Of a DNA stretch of 64,000 nt, positions 34,604 to 44,266 are shown one piece after another (positions within the stretch are counted from its first letter, which is position 1; every line of letters starts with the position of its first letter). The position numbers were made by a program, and so were the translations under genes. Under the pieces are notes generated by a model that ran no database searches, was not told the DNA's origin, and saw nothing but the letters and a program-made list of their open reading frames with translations. Source of the DNA: Thermanaerothrix daxensis (lineage in GTDB: Bacteria; Chloroflexota; Anaerolineae; Anaerolineales; Anaerolineaceae); assembly GCF_001306145.1 (NCBI RefSeq), contig NZ_LGKO01000004.1, positions 276,951-340,950 of the forward strand. Reading direction: 5' to 3'.

Positions 34604-37138
34604 TCAAGCCTCCTCACCCTCTGATCCTGAGCGTTCCTCTTCCCGGTCGCGCCGTTTCTCCCGCGCCAGCGCCTGTGAGACCAGTTTGACCACTGACTTA
34701 CGCCGCGCATGGCTCTTATCGGGAGGCCGTAAGGCAATCTCTATGACCTGATCCATATGCGAAACCGGGATAATCTCTAAGTCTGAGCGTACCTTCTTGG
34801 GAATGTCCACCAGGTCTTTCAAATTGCGTTCCGGCAGCAGAACTTTTTTCAAGCCGGCTCGATGCGCTGCAAGCACCTTTTCACGGATTCCGCCAACTGG
34901 TAGAATACGCCCGCGTAAAGTGATCTCCCCTGTCATCCCAATCTCTTTAGCCACGCCACGGTCAGTAAACGCAGAAATCAGCGCCGTAGCAATGGTGACA
35001 CCAGCGCTTGGGCCATCTTTGGGCACTGCACCTTCCGGTATGTGGATGTGAACGTCCAACCGCTCAAAGATTTCAGGGTCTAGGTTGAAGTCGCGTGCAC
35101 GCGATTTGGCATATGAAAGCGCCGCCTGCGCCGATTCCTGCATGATCTCGCCCACCTGACCCGTAATCTGCAGATTCCCTTTCCCTTCCAAAATCAACAC
35201 TTCCACCGGCATGATTTCACCACCATTTTCCGTCCAGGCAATGGCGGTCGCCACACCAATTTCGTCCTCTTTCTCGGCCTCGGTCATAAAGAACTGCGGC
35301 GGTCCCAGATAGGTTTCTACCAGACTAGGAGTGATGCGGCGAGGATAAGACCGTTTCTGGGATTTTAGGCGAGCAACTTTACGGCAAATTTGCCCAATCT
35401 CCCGCTCCAAATTGCGTACCCCCGCCTCGTAGGTATATTCACGAATAATCTTGCGCAGCGCTTTCTCTTGAAAGGCAATTTCATTTGCCTCCAAACCACT
35501 CTCATCCAATTGACGCGGAATAAGAAAGCGCTTGGCAATCTCTACCTTCTCCTCTTCAATGTAGCCGGGGAATTCGATGACCTCCATACGATCCAGCAGC
35601 GCCGGTGGAATGGTAGCCAGAGTATTGGCAGTGGTGATAAACATAACTTTGGAGAGATCATACGGGACTTCCAGATAGTGATCTGAAAAGGCAAAGTTCT
35701 GCTCTGGGTCCAATACCTCCAGCAGAGCAGCCGATGGGTCACCCCGAAAATCGGCGCCCAATTTGTCAATCTCATCCAGCATGAACAATGGGTTAATGGT
35801 GCCGGCGCGCCGCATAGTTTGGATGATTCTCCCGGGCAGAGCACCGATGTAAGTGCGACGATGCCCTCGAATCTCTGCCTCATCGCGCACTCCTCCCAGG
35901 GAGACACGAACAAACTTGCGTCCTAAAGCCTCAGCAATGGAACGCCCCAATGAGGTCTTACCAGTCCCCGGGGCACCCACAAAGCACAAAATGGGCTGGC
36001 GCAGCCGCTTGGGTTTTAGACTGCGCACGGCAATATACTCCAGGATGCGATCCTTGGCTTTGCCCAGCCCATAATGATTCTTCTCCAGAACCTCCGCCAC
36101 GTGATTGACATCAAGATTGTCCTCGGTTTCCTCGACCCAGGGCAACTCTAACAGCCAATCCAAGTAAGTACGGATAATACTCACCTCAGGAGACATGGGA
36201 GGCATCTGGGCCAGGCGCTCCACCTCTTTAAGCGCCTGCGACTTAACCTCCTCGGGCATGGCTTTCTCTTCAACCCGCTCACGCAACTCGTTTATCTCGC
36301 GGGTGAAAATATCCCCCTCCCCCAGTTCAGTCTGGATTGCTTTCATCTGCTCGCGCAGGTAGAACTCGCGCTGGGTGCGATCCACTTCGCTCTGCACACG
36401 TGTCTGGATCTCATCCTCGAGTTGCAGCACATCCAATTCTTGGGCCAACAGCCAGTTGACCCGCTTCAACCGCTCAATGGGATCGGTTTGCACCAGTAAA
36501 GTGCGCCGTTCAGGAAACGGCAACGAGATTGCCGTTGCCACCATGTCGGCCAACCAACCCGGCTCATGAATATTCAGCGAGAAAAGATGGGCTTCCTCAG
36601 GCAGGCTGCGGTCCAATTGCACACATTTTTCAAACAGGTCGCGGGTGGTGCGCATGAGCGCTTCAACCTGCCGATCAATCTCTACTGTCTCCTCAATCGG
36701 GCGAGCCTTGACCCGCAGATAGGGTGTTTCCTGCACAAACTCAACCACTTCAACCCGCCGCCGCCCCTGCACCAGCGCCGAGGAGTTGCCATCCGGCATC
36801 GTTAACAAACGCCCTACCGCAACCTCAACTCCAATAGGGAGCAGATCCTCAAGTTCAAAAGTTTCTTTCTCGATGTCCTTCAACACCAAAGCGATCATGG
36901 TCTCATAGTTGTATTGCGCCTCTTGTACAGCCAGCAAGTTTGGGCCCGGGGCAATAAAAATGGGCGAGACCATGCGCGGAAAGATCACAATATCGCGCAG
37001 AATCAGAACGTTGCACTCAATCAGACCCTTGCGGTCCGGTTTCGCATCCGGGATCTGGTAGAGTTCTTCGGTCCGTTGATGCAGAATTGTGCTGAATTCC
37101 TCGTCTTCGTCGTCCTGAAACCAGTTGTTTTTCTTCAT
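34604..37138 (-). CDS. lon: ATP-dependent protease Lon
   Basis: Degrades damaged and regulatory proteins in the cytoplasm. The 844-residue protein has the substrate-binding LON domain (about 40-250), coiled coil, AAA+ domain with GAPGTGKTSLGR and FMLDEIDKLG, and the protease domain with catalytic Ser in PKDGPSAG and the later Lys in KVLAAHRAGLKK. The C-terminal 35 residues are highly charged (REKRRDREEERSGSEGEEA), beyond the usual end. It follows folC by 45 bases. Confidence 0.97.
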   Translation of the reverse strand: MKKNNWFQDDEDEEFSTILHQRTEELYQIPDAKPDRKGLIECNVLILRDIVIFPRMVSPIFIAPGPNLLAVQEAQYNYETMIALVLKDIEKETFELEDLLPIGVEVAVGRLLTMPDGNSSALVQGRRRVEVVEFVQETPYLRVKARPIEETVEIDRQVEALMRTTRDLFEKCVQLDRSLPEEAHLFSLNIHEPGWLADMVATAISLPFPERRTLLVQTDPIERLKRVNWLLAQELDVLQLEDEIQTRVQSEVDRTQREFYLREQMKAIQTELGEGDIFTREINELRERVEEKAMPEEVKSQALKEVERLAQMPPMSPEVSIIRTYLDWLLELPWVEETEDNLDVNHVAEVLEKNHYGLGKAKDRILEYIAVRSLKPKRLRQPILCFVGAPGTGKTSLGRSIAEALGRKFVRVSLGGVRDEAEIRGHRRTYIGALPGRIIQTMRRAGTINPLFMLDEIDKLGADFRGDPSAALLEVLDPEQNFAFSDHYLEVPYDLSKVMFITTANTLATIPPALLDRMEVIEFPGYIEEEKVEIAKRFLIPRQLDESGLEANEIAFQEKALRKIIREYTYEAGVRNLEREIGQICRKVARLKSQKRSYPRRITPSLVETYLGPPQFFMTEAEKEDEIGVATAIAWTENGGEIMPVEVLILEGKGNLQITGQVGEIMQESAQAALSYAKSRARDFNLDPEIFERLDVHIHIPEGAVPKDGPSAGVTIATALISAFTDRGVAKEIGMTGEITLRGRILPVGGIREKVLAAHRAGLKKVLLPERNLKDLVDIPKKVRSDLEIIPVSHMDQVIEIALRPPDKSHARRKSVVKLVSQALAREKRRDREEERSGSEGEEA

Positions 37139-37183
37139 ACGCTTTTTATCGGTCCAAATTGTTAAAAATTTTTGAGCCCTTTA

Positions 37184-38551
37184 TTATACCCGAAAGCGCT
37201 CGCGCCAGGTTTGACGGATGGCTGCCGCAATAAAGAGGCTCCCCGTGGCCAGGACCAGGGAATTCTCATCCACCCGGCTCATGGCATAAGCTAAGGCCTC
37301 CTCAATGGGGACAACCACACGAGCCGGGTATCCCAGGCGATGCACCAATTCAACCAGGGCTTCTGGCTCAATCGCTCTGGGGTGAAAGGAGCGCGTTGCA
37401 ATCACCATCTGTGCTTTGGGCAACAATTCGCGCAACATTCCTTCAATGTCTTTATCTTCAGAAGCCCCAAAAATGAGCACTACTTTCCTGCCGGGAAAGT
37501 AGTCTTCCAGCGCCAGTCTCAATTTAAGTGCAGAATCCTGGTTATGAGCTGAATCCACCACTAGATAAGGTTCGCGCTGCAAAATTTCAAATCGTCCCGG
37601 CCACCTCACCTGTTGAAAACCCCGCGCTATGGCCTCTACCGGGATTTCCCAACCACGTGTACGCAACACTTCTACAGCCGCGAAAGCAGTTGCTGCATTA
37701 TCCACCTGATGAGCACCCAACAGGGGGATTTCAAACTGGAGAGGTCGCCAGTCCTCCACCTCCCCTTCAAGCCAGCGATTCACTTCAGGTTGATCAGCCG
37801 CCTTCCACACCCAGAAGGCTTGTCCATCCAGAGAGTGAGAGGCTACCCGATAGCGAATATCATCCCCCACTCGAAACCAGGGTGCGGCCTGCTGTTCAGC
37901 CACCTCACGTATGACTGTCAAGGCCTCCTGGCGCTGGGGAGCTACCACCACCGGAGTATTCGGTTTGATAATACCCGCCTTTTCTCGTGCAATCTGACCC
38001 AGAGTTTCCCCCAGCACCTTCATGTGATCGTATGAAATCGAGGTAATGACCGAAACCTCAGGCTGAACCAGGTTGGTAGCATCCAACCGTCCTCCTAAAC
38101 CCACCTCCACCACAGCCACATCCACCCCTGCCCGAAGAAAGGCTAAAAAGGCTACGGCGGTAGTAATCTCAAAGGTCGTCAGGCGTTCAATACGGGCCAC
38201 GGCAGGGCGCACCTCGTCCACCAGCGCAGCCAGAACCTCGTGGGAAATGGGCTCCTGGTTGATTTGGATTCGCTCAACAAAATCCTCTAAATGGGGAGAG
38301 CTGTAGAACCCTACCCGATACCCGGCTGCCTGCAAGATGCTGGCAATCATTGCCGCGGTCGAGCCTTTTCCCTTTGTTCCCGCTACATGCACCGTGGGGT
38401 ATTTTAGGTGTGGATTACCCAGTAGTTTAAGAAATGCCTGCATCCGTCCCAGATCAAATTTCTCCGGCGAATAGCGTAATTGGCGCGTCAGGCTATAATC
38501 CACAAAGCTATAGAGGTAATCTAACGCTTGCTGATAAGTTAATGGGCTCAT
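37184..38551 (-). CDS. folC: Folylpolyglutamate/dihydrofolate synthase
   Basis: Adds glutamate to folates. The 455-residue protein has the Mur-ligase type P-loop VAGTKGKGSTAAM near residue 57, the omega-loop region FYSSPHLEDFVERI, EVGLGGRLDATN, and DSAHNQDSALKL in the C-terminal domain. It is divergent from the DUF503 gene. Confidence 0.94.
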   Translation of the reverse strand: MSPLTYQQALDYLYSFVDYSLTRQLRYSPEKFDLGRMQAFLKLLGNPHLKYPTVHVAGTKGKGSTAAMIASILQAAGYRVGFYSSPHLEDFVERIQINQEPISHEVLAALVDEVRPAVARIERLTTFEITTAVAFLAFLRAGVDVAVVEVGLGGRLDATNLVQPEVSVITSISYDHMKVLGETLGQIAREKAGIIKPNTPVVVAPQRQEALTVIREVAEQQAAPWFRVGDDIRYRVASHSLDGQAFWVWKAADQPEVNRWLEGEVEDWRPLQFEIPLLGAHQVDNAATAFAAVEVLRTRGWEIPVEAIARGFQQVRWPGRFEILQREPYLVVDSAHNQDSALKLRLALEDYFPGRKVVLIFGASEDKDIEGMLRELLPKAQMVIATRSFHPRAIEPEALVELVHRLGYPARVVVPIEEALAYAMSRVDENSLVLATGSLFIAAAIRQTWRERFRV

Positions 38552-38673
38552 GCTCTCATCTCTGATGACAATCTAACCAACGCAGGGAGATTGTAATGGA
38601 GAGAAAGTGACAAGGCAAGACCTCAATTCGCGGCCATATTGACTCATTCTCGCATCACCTACTACTTAAGACA

Positions 38674-38702
38674 TTGACGTCAACCCGGAGATGCATTAGA
38701 GT
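38674..38702 (+). promoter_or_regulatory. Probable promoter of the DUF503-SDR genes
   Basis: TTGACG (38674-38679), 17 bases, TAGAGT (38697-38702), about 30 bases before the ATG at 38732. The -10 is imperfect. The rest of the 180-base gap shows nothing clear. Confidence 0.5.
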
Positions 38703-38731
38703 TATGGCAAACCAAGGCGAGGGATCGTGTC

Positions 38732-39013
38732 ATGATTGGGGTTCTCACCATGCATTTGCACCTGCCCACCTGCCTTTCGCTCAAAGAAAAACGCAGCCGC
38801 CTCAAACCGCTATTGCACCGTTTACACCGCGAATTCAACATCTCAGCCGCAGAAGTGGACTTTCAGGATGCTTGGCAGGAAGCTGTCATCGCCTGCGCTC
38901 TGGTCAGCAACGACTCGGCTCATGCTCAGGCAGTGTTACAAAGGATTGTCAATTTCACTGCCACCAATTGGCCAGATATGGATATTCTCGACCATCGAAT
39001 TGAGTGCCTTTGA
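38732..39013 (+). CDS. DUF503 (YlxP-like) protein
   Basis: A 93-residue protein with the DUF503 pattern: MIGVLTMHLHLPTCLSLKEKRSRLKPLLHRLHREFNIS, then AEVDFQDAWQEAVIACALVSND. In Firmicutes the family is encoded near ribosome-maturation genes (with rbfA). The function is unproved. It is 27 bases before an SDR gene. Confidence 0.9.
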   Translation: MIGVLTMHLHLPTCLSLKEKRSRLKPLLHRLHREFNISAAEVDFQDAWQEAVIACALVSNDSAHAQAVLQRIVNFTATNWPDMDILDHRIECL

Positions 39014-39040
39014 AGTTCATCCTACCACAGAGGTTGTATC

Positions 39041-39832
39041 ATGGACCTTGGACTACGTGACAAAGTGGCATTAGTGACTGGCGCCAGTCGGGGTCTGGGC
39101 TTTGCCACTGCCAGGGTGCTCTCACAGGAAGGCGCTCGCGTGGCAATTAATAGCCGTGATCCCGAGCGGTTGCAACAAGCCGCCGTTAATATTCAGAAAG
39201 AGACCGGGTATCCCGTCCTGGCGCTCCCTGGAGATATCACTCGACCAGAGATGGCCCAACGACTGATCGAGGATGTAATGGCTACCTATGGCCAATTGGA
39301 TATTGTTATTGCCAATGCGGGGGGACCCCCACCAGGGCCATTCGCGACCCTGGATGATGAGAAGTGGTATGCGGCTATTGAACTATCCCTGATGAGTCAG
39401 GTCCGGCTCATCCGTGCCGCTTTACCTTATCTTGAGCAATCCCCTACGCCAGCAGTGCTGACAGTGACCTCGTATGCCGTCAAGCAGCCCATCCCCAACC
39501 TTATTTTGTCCAATAGCATTCGCGCGGCTACAGTGGGATTAACCAAATCCCTGGCACTTGAACTGGGACATAAAGGCATCCGCTTCAATTCAATTTTACC
39601 GGGCTGGACAGAAACTGAACGCGTCATTGAATTAATGCGCAATCGTGCTGAGATGAACGGTACCACCATCGAGGAAGAGATCCAGAAACAGGCGCGCGAA
39701 AGTCCGCTCGGGCGAATGGGAAAACCCGAAGAATTCGCCCGCGTGGCGGTATTCTTGGTCTCGCCCGCAGCTTCCTATGTAACCGGCGTCATGTTGCAGG
39801 TAGATGGCGGAATGTATAAAGGACTTTTCTGA
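39041..39832 (+). CDS. SDR-family oxidoreductase lacking the YxxxK active site
   Basis: A 263-residue FabG-like Rossmann protein with TGASRGLGFATA at the nucleotide site and IANAGGPPPGP. The catalytic Ser is kept (TSYAVKQP), but the YxxxK motif reads SNSIR (in LSNSIRAATVGLTKSLALELG), with Ser and Arg for Tyr and Lys. A subgroup of FabG-like proteins shares this change. NADP binding is likely; the normal proton-relay chemistry is not. The C-terminus is normal (SYVTGVMLQVDGGMYKGLF). Confidence 0.88.
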   Translation: MDLGLRDKVALVTGASRGLGFATARVLSQEGARVAINSRDPERLQQAAVNIQKETGYPVLALPGDITRPEMAQRLIEDVMATYGQLDIVIANAGGPPPGPFATLDDEKWYAAIELSLMSQVRLIRAALPYLEQSPTPAVLTVTSYAVKQPIPNLILSNSIRAATVGLTKSLALELGHKGIRFNSILPGWTETERVIELMRNRAEMNGTTIEEEIQKQARESPLGRMGKPEEFARVAVFLVSPAASYVTGVMLQVDGGMYKGLF

Positions 39833-39884
39833 ATCCTCCACTTTCCTAAATCATTTGCAAATTACAGATTAGAGGTAGGGAGAA

Positions 39885-41789
39885 ATGAACATTAGAGTTA
39901 CAGAACCTCAGGAAATCGAGGTATGGTTAGAAAACAACCTGATGCGGGTGCAAAAGCCTGGGCGTTATGTAGGCGGTGAACTCAACCAAGTTGTCAAGGA
40001 ATGGTCATCCACCCCGGTCAAAGTAGCGCTGGTGTTTCCTGACCTCTATGAGATTGGGGTACCCAATCTGGCCCTCACCATCCTCTATGAAGCCATTAAT
40101 CAACGCCCGGATGCCCTGGCCGAGCGCGTTTATCTCCCAGCGACAGACATGGAAGACCTCATGCGCGCTGCAGGCATTCCCATCTATGGTTTAGAAACTA
40201 AGCACCCGCTGGGACAATTTGACATTATCGGAATTACGCTACCATATGAGACGTTATACACCAACGTGCTTAACCTGTTTGACCTTGCCGGAATTCCCCT
40301 GCTGGCTGCCGAGCGGCATGAAAATCATCCGGTGATTATTGCTGGCGGGCACGCCACTTTCAATCCAGAACCCATGGCCCCCTTTATAGACGCTTTTGTC
40401 ATCGGAGAAGGCGAAGAGGTTATCCATGAAATTCTGAACACCTATAAGGCATGGAGATCCCGCTCGGGTAGCCGTGAAGACCTCCTTTATTCATTGCTTG
40501 AGATTCCTGGGGTTTACGTTCCCCGTTTCTACATCCCCCATTACCATTCAGACGGTACCATTCAATCTATTGAGCGTACCACAAACTTTGCACCCGCCAC
40601 CGTCTATAAGCGAGTCGTAGGGCGTCTACCGGCTCCACCCACACGTCCCATCGTCCCTTCTATTGACGTGGTCCACAACCGCATTGCCATTGAAATTATG
40701 CGTGGCTGCACCCGTGGCTGCCGCTTCTGCCATGCCGGCATGGTCACGCGCCCGGTTCGCGAGCGTAGCGTCGAAGAAATCCTACACGCGATTCGGCAAG
40801 CCCTTCAGAATACTGGTTATGAAGAAGTGGCTCTGCTTTCACTTTCATCCTCCGATTACAGCCAGATCACCCATCTGGTTGAGCGTGTTAGTCAGGAAGC
40901 CACCCAACAACACCTGGTCATTTCTTTGCCCTCACTACGCATCGAAACCGTGTCGGTGGAATTGATGGACCGCCTAAAGGGAAAGCGGCAGAGTAACAGT
41001 TTCACCCTGGCTCCAGAAGCCGCCACAGACCGAATGCGGGCCGTCATCAATAAACCCATTGAAACTCAACAGCTTCTTGAAACCACACAGGCCATTTATA
41101 AGCACGGCTGGACAAAAGTCAAGCTCTACTTCATGATCGGGCACCCCACCGAAACCTTGGAAGATGTGAGAGCCATTGCCGAGGTCAGCCGACAAGTACT
41201 TGCTGAGGGACGTCGCATTGTCGGCCGCCGTGCTTCTCTTCACCTGGGCGTCAGCACCTTTGTACCTAAGCCCCACACGCCTTTCCAATGGTTACCCTGC
41301 GACACTCCCGAGCAGATCCAGGCCAAACAACGAGTACTGCTGGAATCGCTCAAAGGTTCGGGGATCAAGATAAACTGGACCGACCCTAAAGAAACCCTTC
41401 TGGAAGCCTGGCTCTCGCGGGGAGATCGCCGCATGGCCGAGGTTATCTACCACGCCTGGAGTCTGGGAGCAAAGTTCGACGCCTGGCAGGATCATTTTGA
41501 CTACCAGAAATGGATGATGGCCTTCCAAAGGGCCAATCTGGACCCTGCTTTCTACACCCATCGCCAGCGCAGCCTAGACGAGACATTTCCCTGGGACCAC
41601 ATTAGCCCGGGAGTGCGTAAAGCCTACCTCAAACAAGAATACCTGAACAGCCTTCAGGGTGTTCTGCGCCCCGATTGCCGATTGCGATGCTTCGCCTGTG
41701 GAATCCTGCCAACCTATAAAGAACTGCGCCGGCAATACCCGGGACCCCATTGGAAATGCCCGGAGGTTCCTGTCCATGCACGCGCTTAA
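39885..41789 (+). CDS. Radical-SAM protein with B12-binding-like domain (TIGR03960 type)
   Basis: A 634-residue protein. The N-terminal 250 residues form a cobalamin-binding-like domain (VALVFPDLYEIGVPNLALTILYEAIN, IIGITLPYETLYTN). The radical-SAM core follows with the cluster motif CTRGCRFC near 278-285, then a C-terminal domain with CxxC-type cysteines (CRLRCFACG). It is adjacent to a DUF2344 gene with which it is often fused or paired. The reaction is unknown; a link to tRNA/RNase E/G-type functions is suggested by usual neighbours. Confidence 0.9.
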   Translation: MNIRVTEPQEIEVWLENNLMRVQKPGRYVGGELNQVVKEWSSTPVKVALVFPDLYEIGVPNLALTILYEAINQRPDALAERVYLPATDMEDLMRAAGIPIYGLETKHPLGQFDIIGITLPYETLYTNVLNLFDLAGIPLLAAERHENHPVIIAGGHATFNPEPMAPFIDAFVIGEGEEVIHEILNTYKAWRSRSGSREDLLYSLLEIPGVYVPRFYIPHYHSDGTIQSIERTTNFAPATVYKRVVGRLPAPPTRPIVPSIDVVHNRIAIEIMRGCTRGCRFCHAGMVTRPVRERSVEEILHAIRQALQNTGYEEVALLSLSSSDYSQITHLVERVSQEATQQHLVISLPSLRIETVSVELMDRLKGKRQSNSFTLAPEAATDRMRAVINKPIETQQLLETTQAIYKHGWTKVKLYFMIGHPTETLEDVRAIAEVSRQVLAEGRRIVGRRASLHLGVSTFVPKPHTPFQWLPCDTPEQIQAKQRVLLESLKGSGIKINWTDPKETLLEAWLSRGDRRMAEVIYHAWSLGAKFDAWQDHFDYQKWMMAFQRANLDPAFYTHRQRSLDETFPWDHISPGVRKAYLKQEYLNSLQGVLRPDCRLRCFACGILPTYKELRRQYPGPHWKCPEVPVHARA

Positions 41790-41817
41790 TCCAAACATGT
41801 AAGGTGGCCCAATTCCT

Positions 41818-42471
41818 GTGTTACAGCGCTTTCGCATTGATTATGCCAAAACCCAACCACTGCGCTATGTAAGCAGCCTGGATCTGCAGAAGATATGGGA
41901 GCGCTATTTGCGGCGCGCGGGTCTAACTCTGGCATATAGTCACGGTTTTAGCCCCCAGCCACGCCTCCAGCAGGCCCATCCGCTCCCTCTTGGTTACCTG
42001 GGCGCCCACGAATTGATAGACATTTGGTTGGAGCCCGCAGTCGAACTCACCTCCACTGAGGTACAGCAACGCCTTATCGCCACCCCGCAACCGGGAATCG
42101 AAATAAATCGCGTAGAGGCCATCTCTTTGGAAGCCCCTACACTTGCCAAACAGGTCACTGCCGCGGACTATACCGTTTGGTTGCTTGATCCGGTTGATCC
42201 CAAAGAATTATCCCAACGCGTAAGCCAATTACTTAATGCCTCTTCCCTGCCCCGTGAACGTCGGGGCAAAGTCTATGATTTGCGTCCCCTGATCGAATCC
42301 CTGTCTCTGCTGACCGACTCTCCCAGTAACCTGGTTGGGCTTCAAATGCGCCTGGCGGCACGGGAGGGTGCCAGCGGTCGCCCCGAAGAGGTCATAGCCG
42401 CACTGGGGTTCGATCCATTTGCGGTACGCATCCTTCGTACCCGCCTGCATTTCCATGCTCCTTCTGGCTAG
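41818..42471 (+). CDS. DUF2344 (TIGR03936) radical-SAM-linked protein
   Basis: A 217-residue protein with RIDYAKTQPLRYVSSLDLQKIWERYLRRAGLTLAYSHGFSPQPRLQQAHPLPLGY, the standard start of this family. It is a companion of the preceding radical-SAM protein, 28 bases downstream, encoded separately rather than fused. The start is GTG 41818 with AAGGTGG upstream. Reaction unknown. Confidence 0.9.
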   Translation: MLQRFRIDYAKTQPLRYVSSLDLQKIWERYLRRAGLTLAYSHGFSPQPRLQQAHPLPLGYLGAHELIDIWLEPAVELTSTEVQQRLIATPQPGIEINRVEAISLEAPTLAKQVTAADYTVWLLDPVDPKELSQRVSQLLNASSLPRERRGKVYDLRPLIESLSLLTDSPSNLVGLQMRLAAREGASGRPEEVIAALGFDPFAVRILRTRLHFHAPSG

Positions 42472-42474
42472 GCC

Positions 42475-43149
42475 ATGTTGGTTTACGTGGAGTGTCTCTC
42501 ATCTTCCTGCATGTTCCGCTTCCCGGTCGAGTTGGGCCCCGACGATGGGAGCACTCCCTGCCCTCGCTGTGGTTCCCCTACCCAACCCGTAACAGAATTT
42601 GCCCCCTCCACTCCGCCGTCACCTCTTCTATCCCCCAAAAGTCACCCGCTCGCAGCAATATTGGACAATCTGCGAAGTGCCTACAATGTTGGTTCTATTT
42701 TTCGCATCGCAGATGCCTGTGGTGTCTCCCCCCTGTATCTTGGTGGAATCACCCCGCTTCCCACACATCCCGGAGTGAAAAAAACCGCTCTCGGTGCAGA
42801 GGAGACCTTACCCTGGTCCTATACGCCTAATAGTGTCAAGTTAGCCCAGACCTTGAAGCATGAAGGATATTTTCTGCTGGGGGTAGAAACGGCCGGTAAT
42901 GCCCGTTCACTTTTTGACTTGGAAAAAATCTCCCTCTCTCAACCTGTGACGATTGTAGTGGGCAATGAAATTGCTGGCATAGACCCCGGTCTTCAGCATC
43001 TGTGTGATACCCTGGTGTGGATTCCTATGCGTGGCTACAAGCGCTCGCTCAACGTGGCCGTGGCTTTTGGAATTGTGGCATACTTTCTGCGCTACTTGAC
43101 CCGGGGCACACTCCCAGAAGACATTGACGAGGGATCGGCCCGTGGATAA
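42475..43149 (+). CDS. SpoU/TrmH-family RNA methyltransferase with N-terminal zinc ribbon
   Basis: A 224-residue protein. Residues 1-40 carry two CxxC-like pairs (CLSSSC and CPRCG), a probable zinc ribbon. The SPOUT domain follows: LDNLRSAYNVGSIFRIADACGV, GNEIAGID and the knot segment IPMRGYKRSLNVAVAFGIVAY, which bind SAM. It probably 2'-O-methylates a tRNA or rRNA ribose. It starts 3 bases after the DUF2344 stop. Confidence 0.9.
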   Translation: MLVYVECLSSSCMFRFPVELGPDDGSTPCPRCGSPTQPVTEFAPSTPPSPLLSPKSHPLAAILDNLRSAYNVGSIFRIADACGVSPLYLGGITPLPTHPGVKKTALGAEETLPWSYTPNSVKLAQTLKHEGYFLLGVETAGNARSLFDLEKISLSQPVTIVVGNEIAGIDPGLQHLCDTLVWIPMRGYKRSLNVAVAFGIVAYFLRYLTRGTLPEDIDEGSARG

Positions 43150-43198
43150 AATCGCTACACCTGGATAATTCTGACTAATTCACAAGGAGATCCTTATC

Positions 43199-43423
43199 AT
43201 GCCCATTTACGAGTACATCTGCAGAGATTGTGGCGCGCGCTTTGAGAGCATGCGTCCAATGCGCGAGGCTGACCAACCCATCTCATGTAAAGTCTGCCTG
43301 AGCCCCAACACTTATCGCACCGTCTCGGTGTTCTTTGCCGCCAGTGAGGGCCGCGCCATTACCAATCAAACCGGTTGCGCCTCCTGCGGAGGCGGATCGT
43401 GCGCATCCTGCGGCCACCATTAG
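43199..43423 (+). CDS. FmdB-family zinc-ribbon protein
   Basis: A 74-residue protein starting MPIYEYICRDCG, with the second CxxC in CKVCLSPN and a Cys/Gly-rich tail (CASCGGGSCASCGHH), the CxxC_CxxC_SSSS pattern. The function is unknown. It differs from the paralogue at 12853-13056 in having the complete zinc site. AAGGAG precedes the ATG. Confidence 0.88.
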   Translation: MPIYEYICRDCGARFESMRPMREADQPISCKVCLSPNTYRTVSVFFAASEGRAITNQTGCASCGGGSCASCGHH

Positions 43424-43429
43424 TCAGCA

Positions 43430-44266
43430 ATGAAAACGTTTCAGAATTGCTTGGCGCTCATTACCGGGGGCTCTAGCGGGATCGGCTTGGCACTGGCTCG
43501 CCTCCTACTTGCGGAGGGGGCACGCGTTGCCTTACTGGCACGCAACCCAGAAAGACTCGCTCAGGCCCGCGAAAACCTCCTTGATGCCTATCCCCGGGCA
43601 GAGATCAGTGTTTGGAGTGCGGATGTCACAAATGCCCCTCAGGTTACGGCTTTGCTAGAAACCTTCGTAGCCCAACAAGGAACGCCAGACCTCCTGATCA
43701 ATTCGGCGGGCATGGCTCATCCCGGCCGGTTTGAGGAATTACCGCTTGAAATTTTCGACCAAATGATCGCTGTTAATTATCTGGGTACCGTGTACGTGAC
43801 CAAAGCGCTGGTACCCGCCATGCTAGAACGTGGCAGTGGTCACATTGTCAATATCTCTTCGGTGGCTGGCTTCCTGAACATCTATGGGTACACGGCCTAC
43901 GGGGCGGCCAAGTTTGCCGTTCGCGGATTTAGCGACGCTCTGCGTATGGAACTGAAACCCCGCGGTATTCAGGTCTCCCTGGTTTTTCCTCCCGACACGG
44001 ATACCCCACAGTTAGCCTACGAAAATCAATTCAAGCCGGAGGTCACCCGAGCCCTGGCCGGTAATGCGGGCGTGCTTTCCCCCGATTTTGTGGCACAAGA
44101 GATCCTGGCTGGGGTTCGGAGAAATGCCTATTTGATTCTGCCCGGTTTTGAGACCAAGGTTATTTATGTGGTTTCACGTCTCTTGGGTGCCGGGGTCAAT
44201 CCCATTCTGGATTACCTGGTTCGCCGTACGCTCCAACGGCAAAGGGCGGAACAAAACCTGCATTGA
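43430..44266 (+). CDS. SDR oxidoreductase resembling 3-ketosphinganine reductase
   Basis: A 278-residue SDR with TGGSSGIGLALARLL, NSAGMAHPG, catalytic Ser in ISSVAG and YGAAK (YxxxK intact). The segment VFPPDTDTPQL is typical of 3-ketodihydrosphingosine reductases, and the C-terminal hydrophobic and basic tail also fits. A role in sphingolipid-like or other membrane lipids is inference; no serine palmitoyltransferase gene is near. Its last 93 bases overlap the 3' end of ctaA on the other strand. Confidence 0.82.
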   Translation: MKTFQNCLALITGGSSGIGLALARLLLAEGARVALLARNPERLAQARENLLDAYPRAEISVWSADVTNAPQVTALLETFVAQQGTPDLLINSAGMAHPGRFEELPLEIFDQMIAVNYLGTVYVTKALVPAMLERGSGHIVNISSVAGFLNIYGYTAYGAAKFAVRGFSDALRMELKPRGIQVSLVFPPDTDTPQLAYENQFKPEVTRALAGNAGVLSPDFVAQEILAGVRRNAYLILPGFETKVIYVVSRLLGAGVNPILDYLVRRTLQRQRAEQNLH

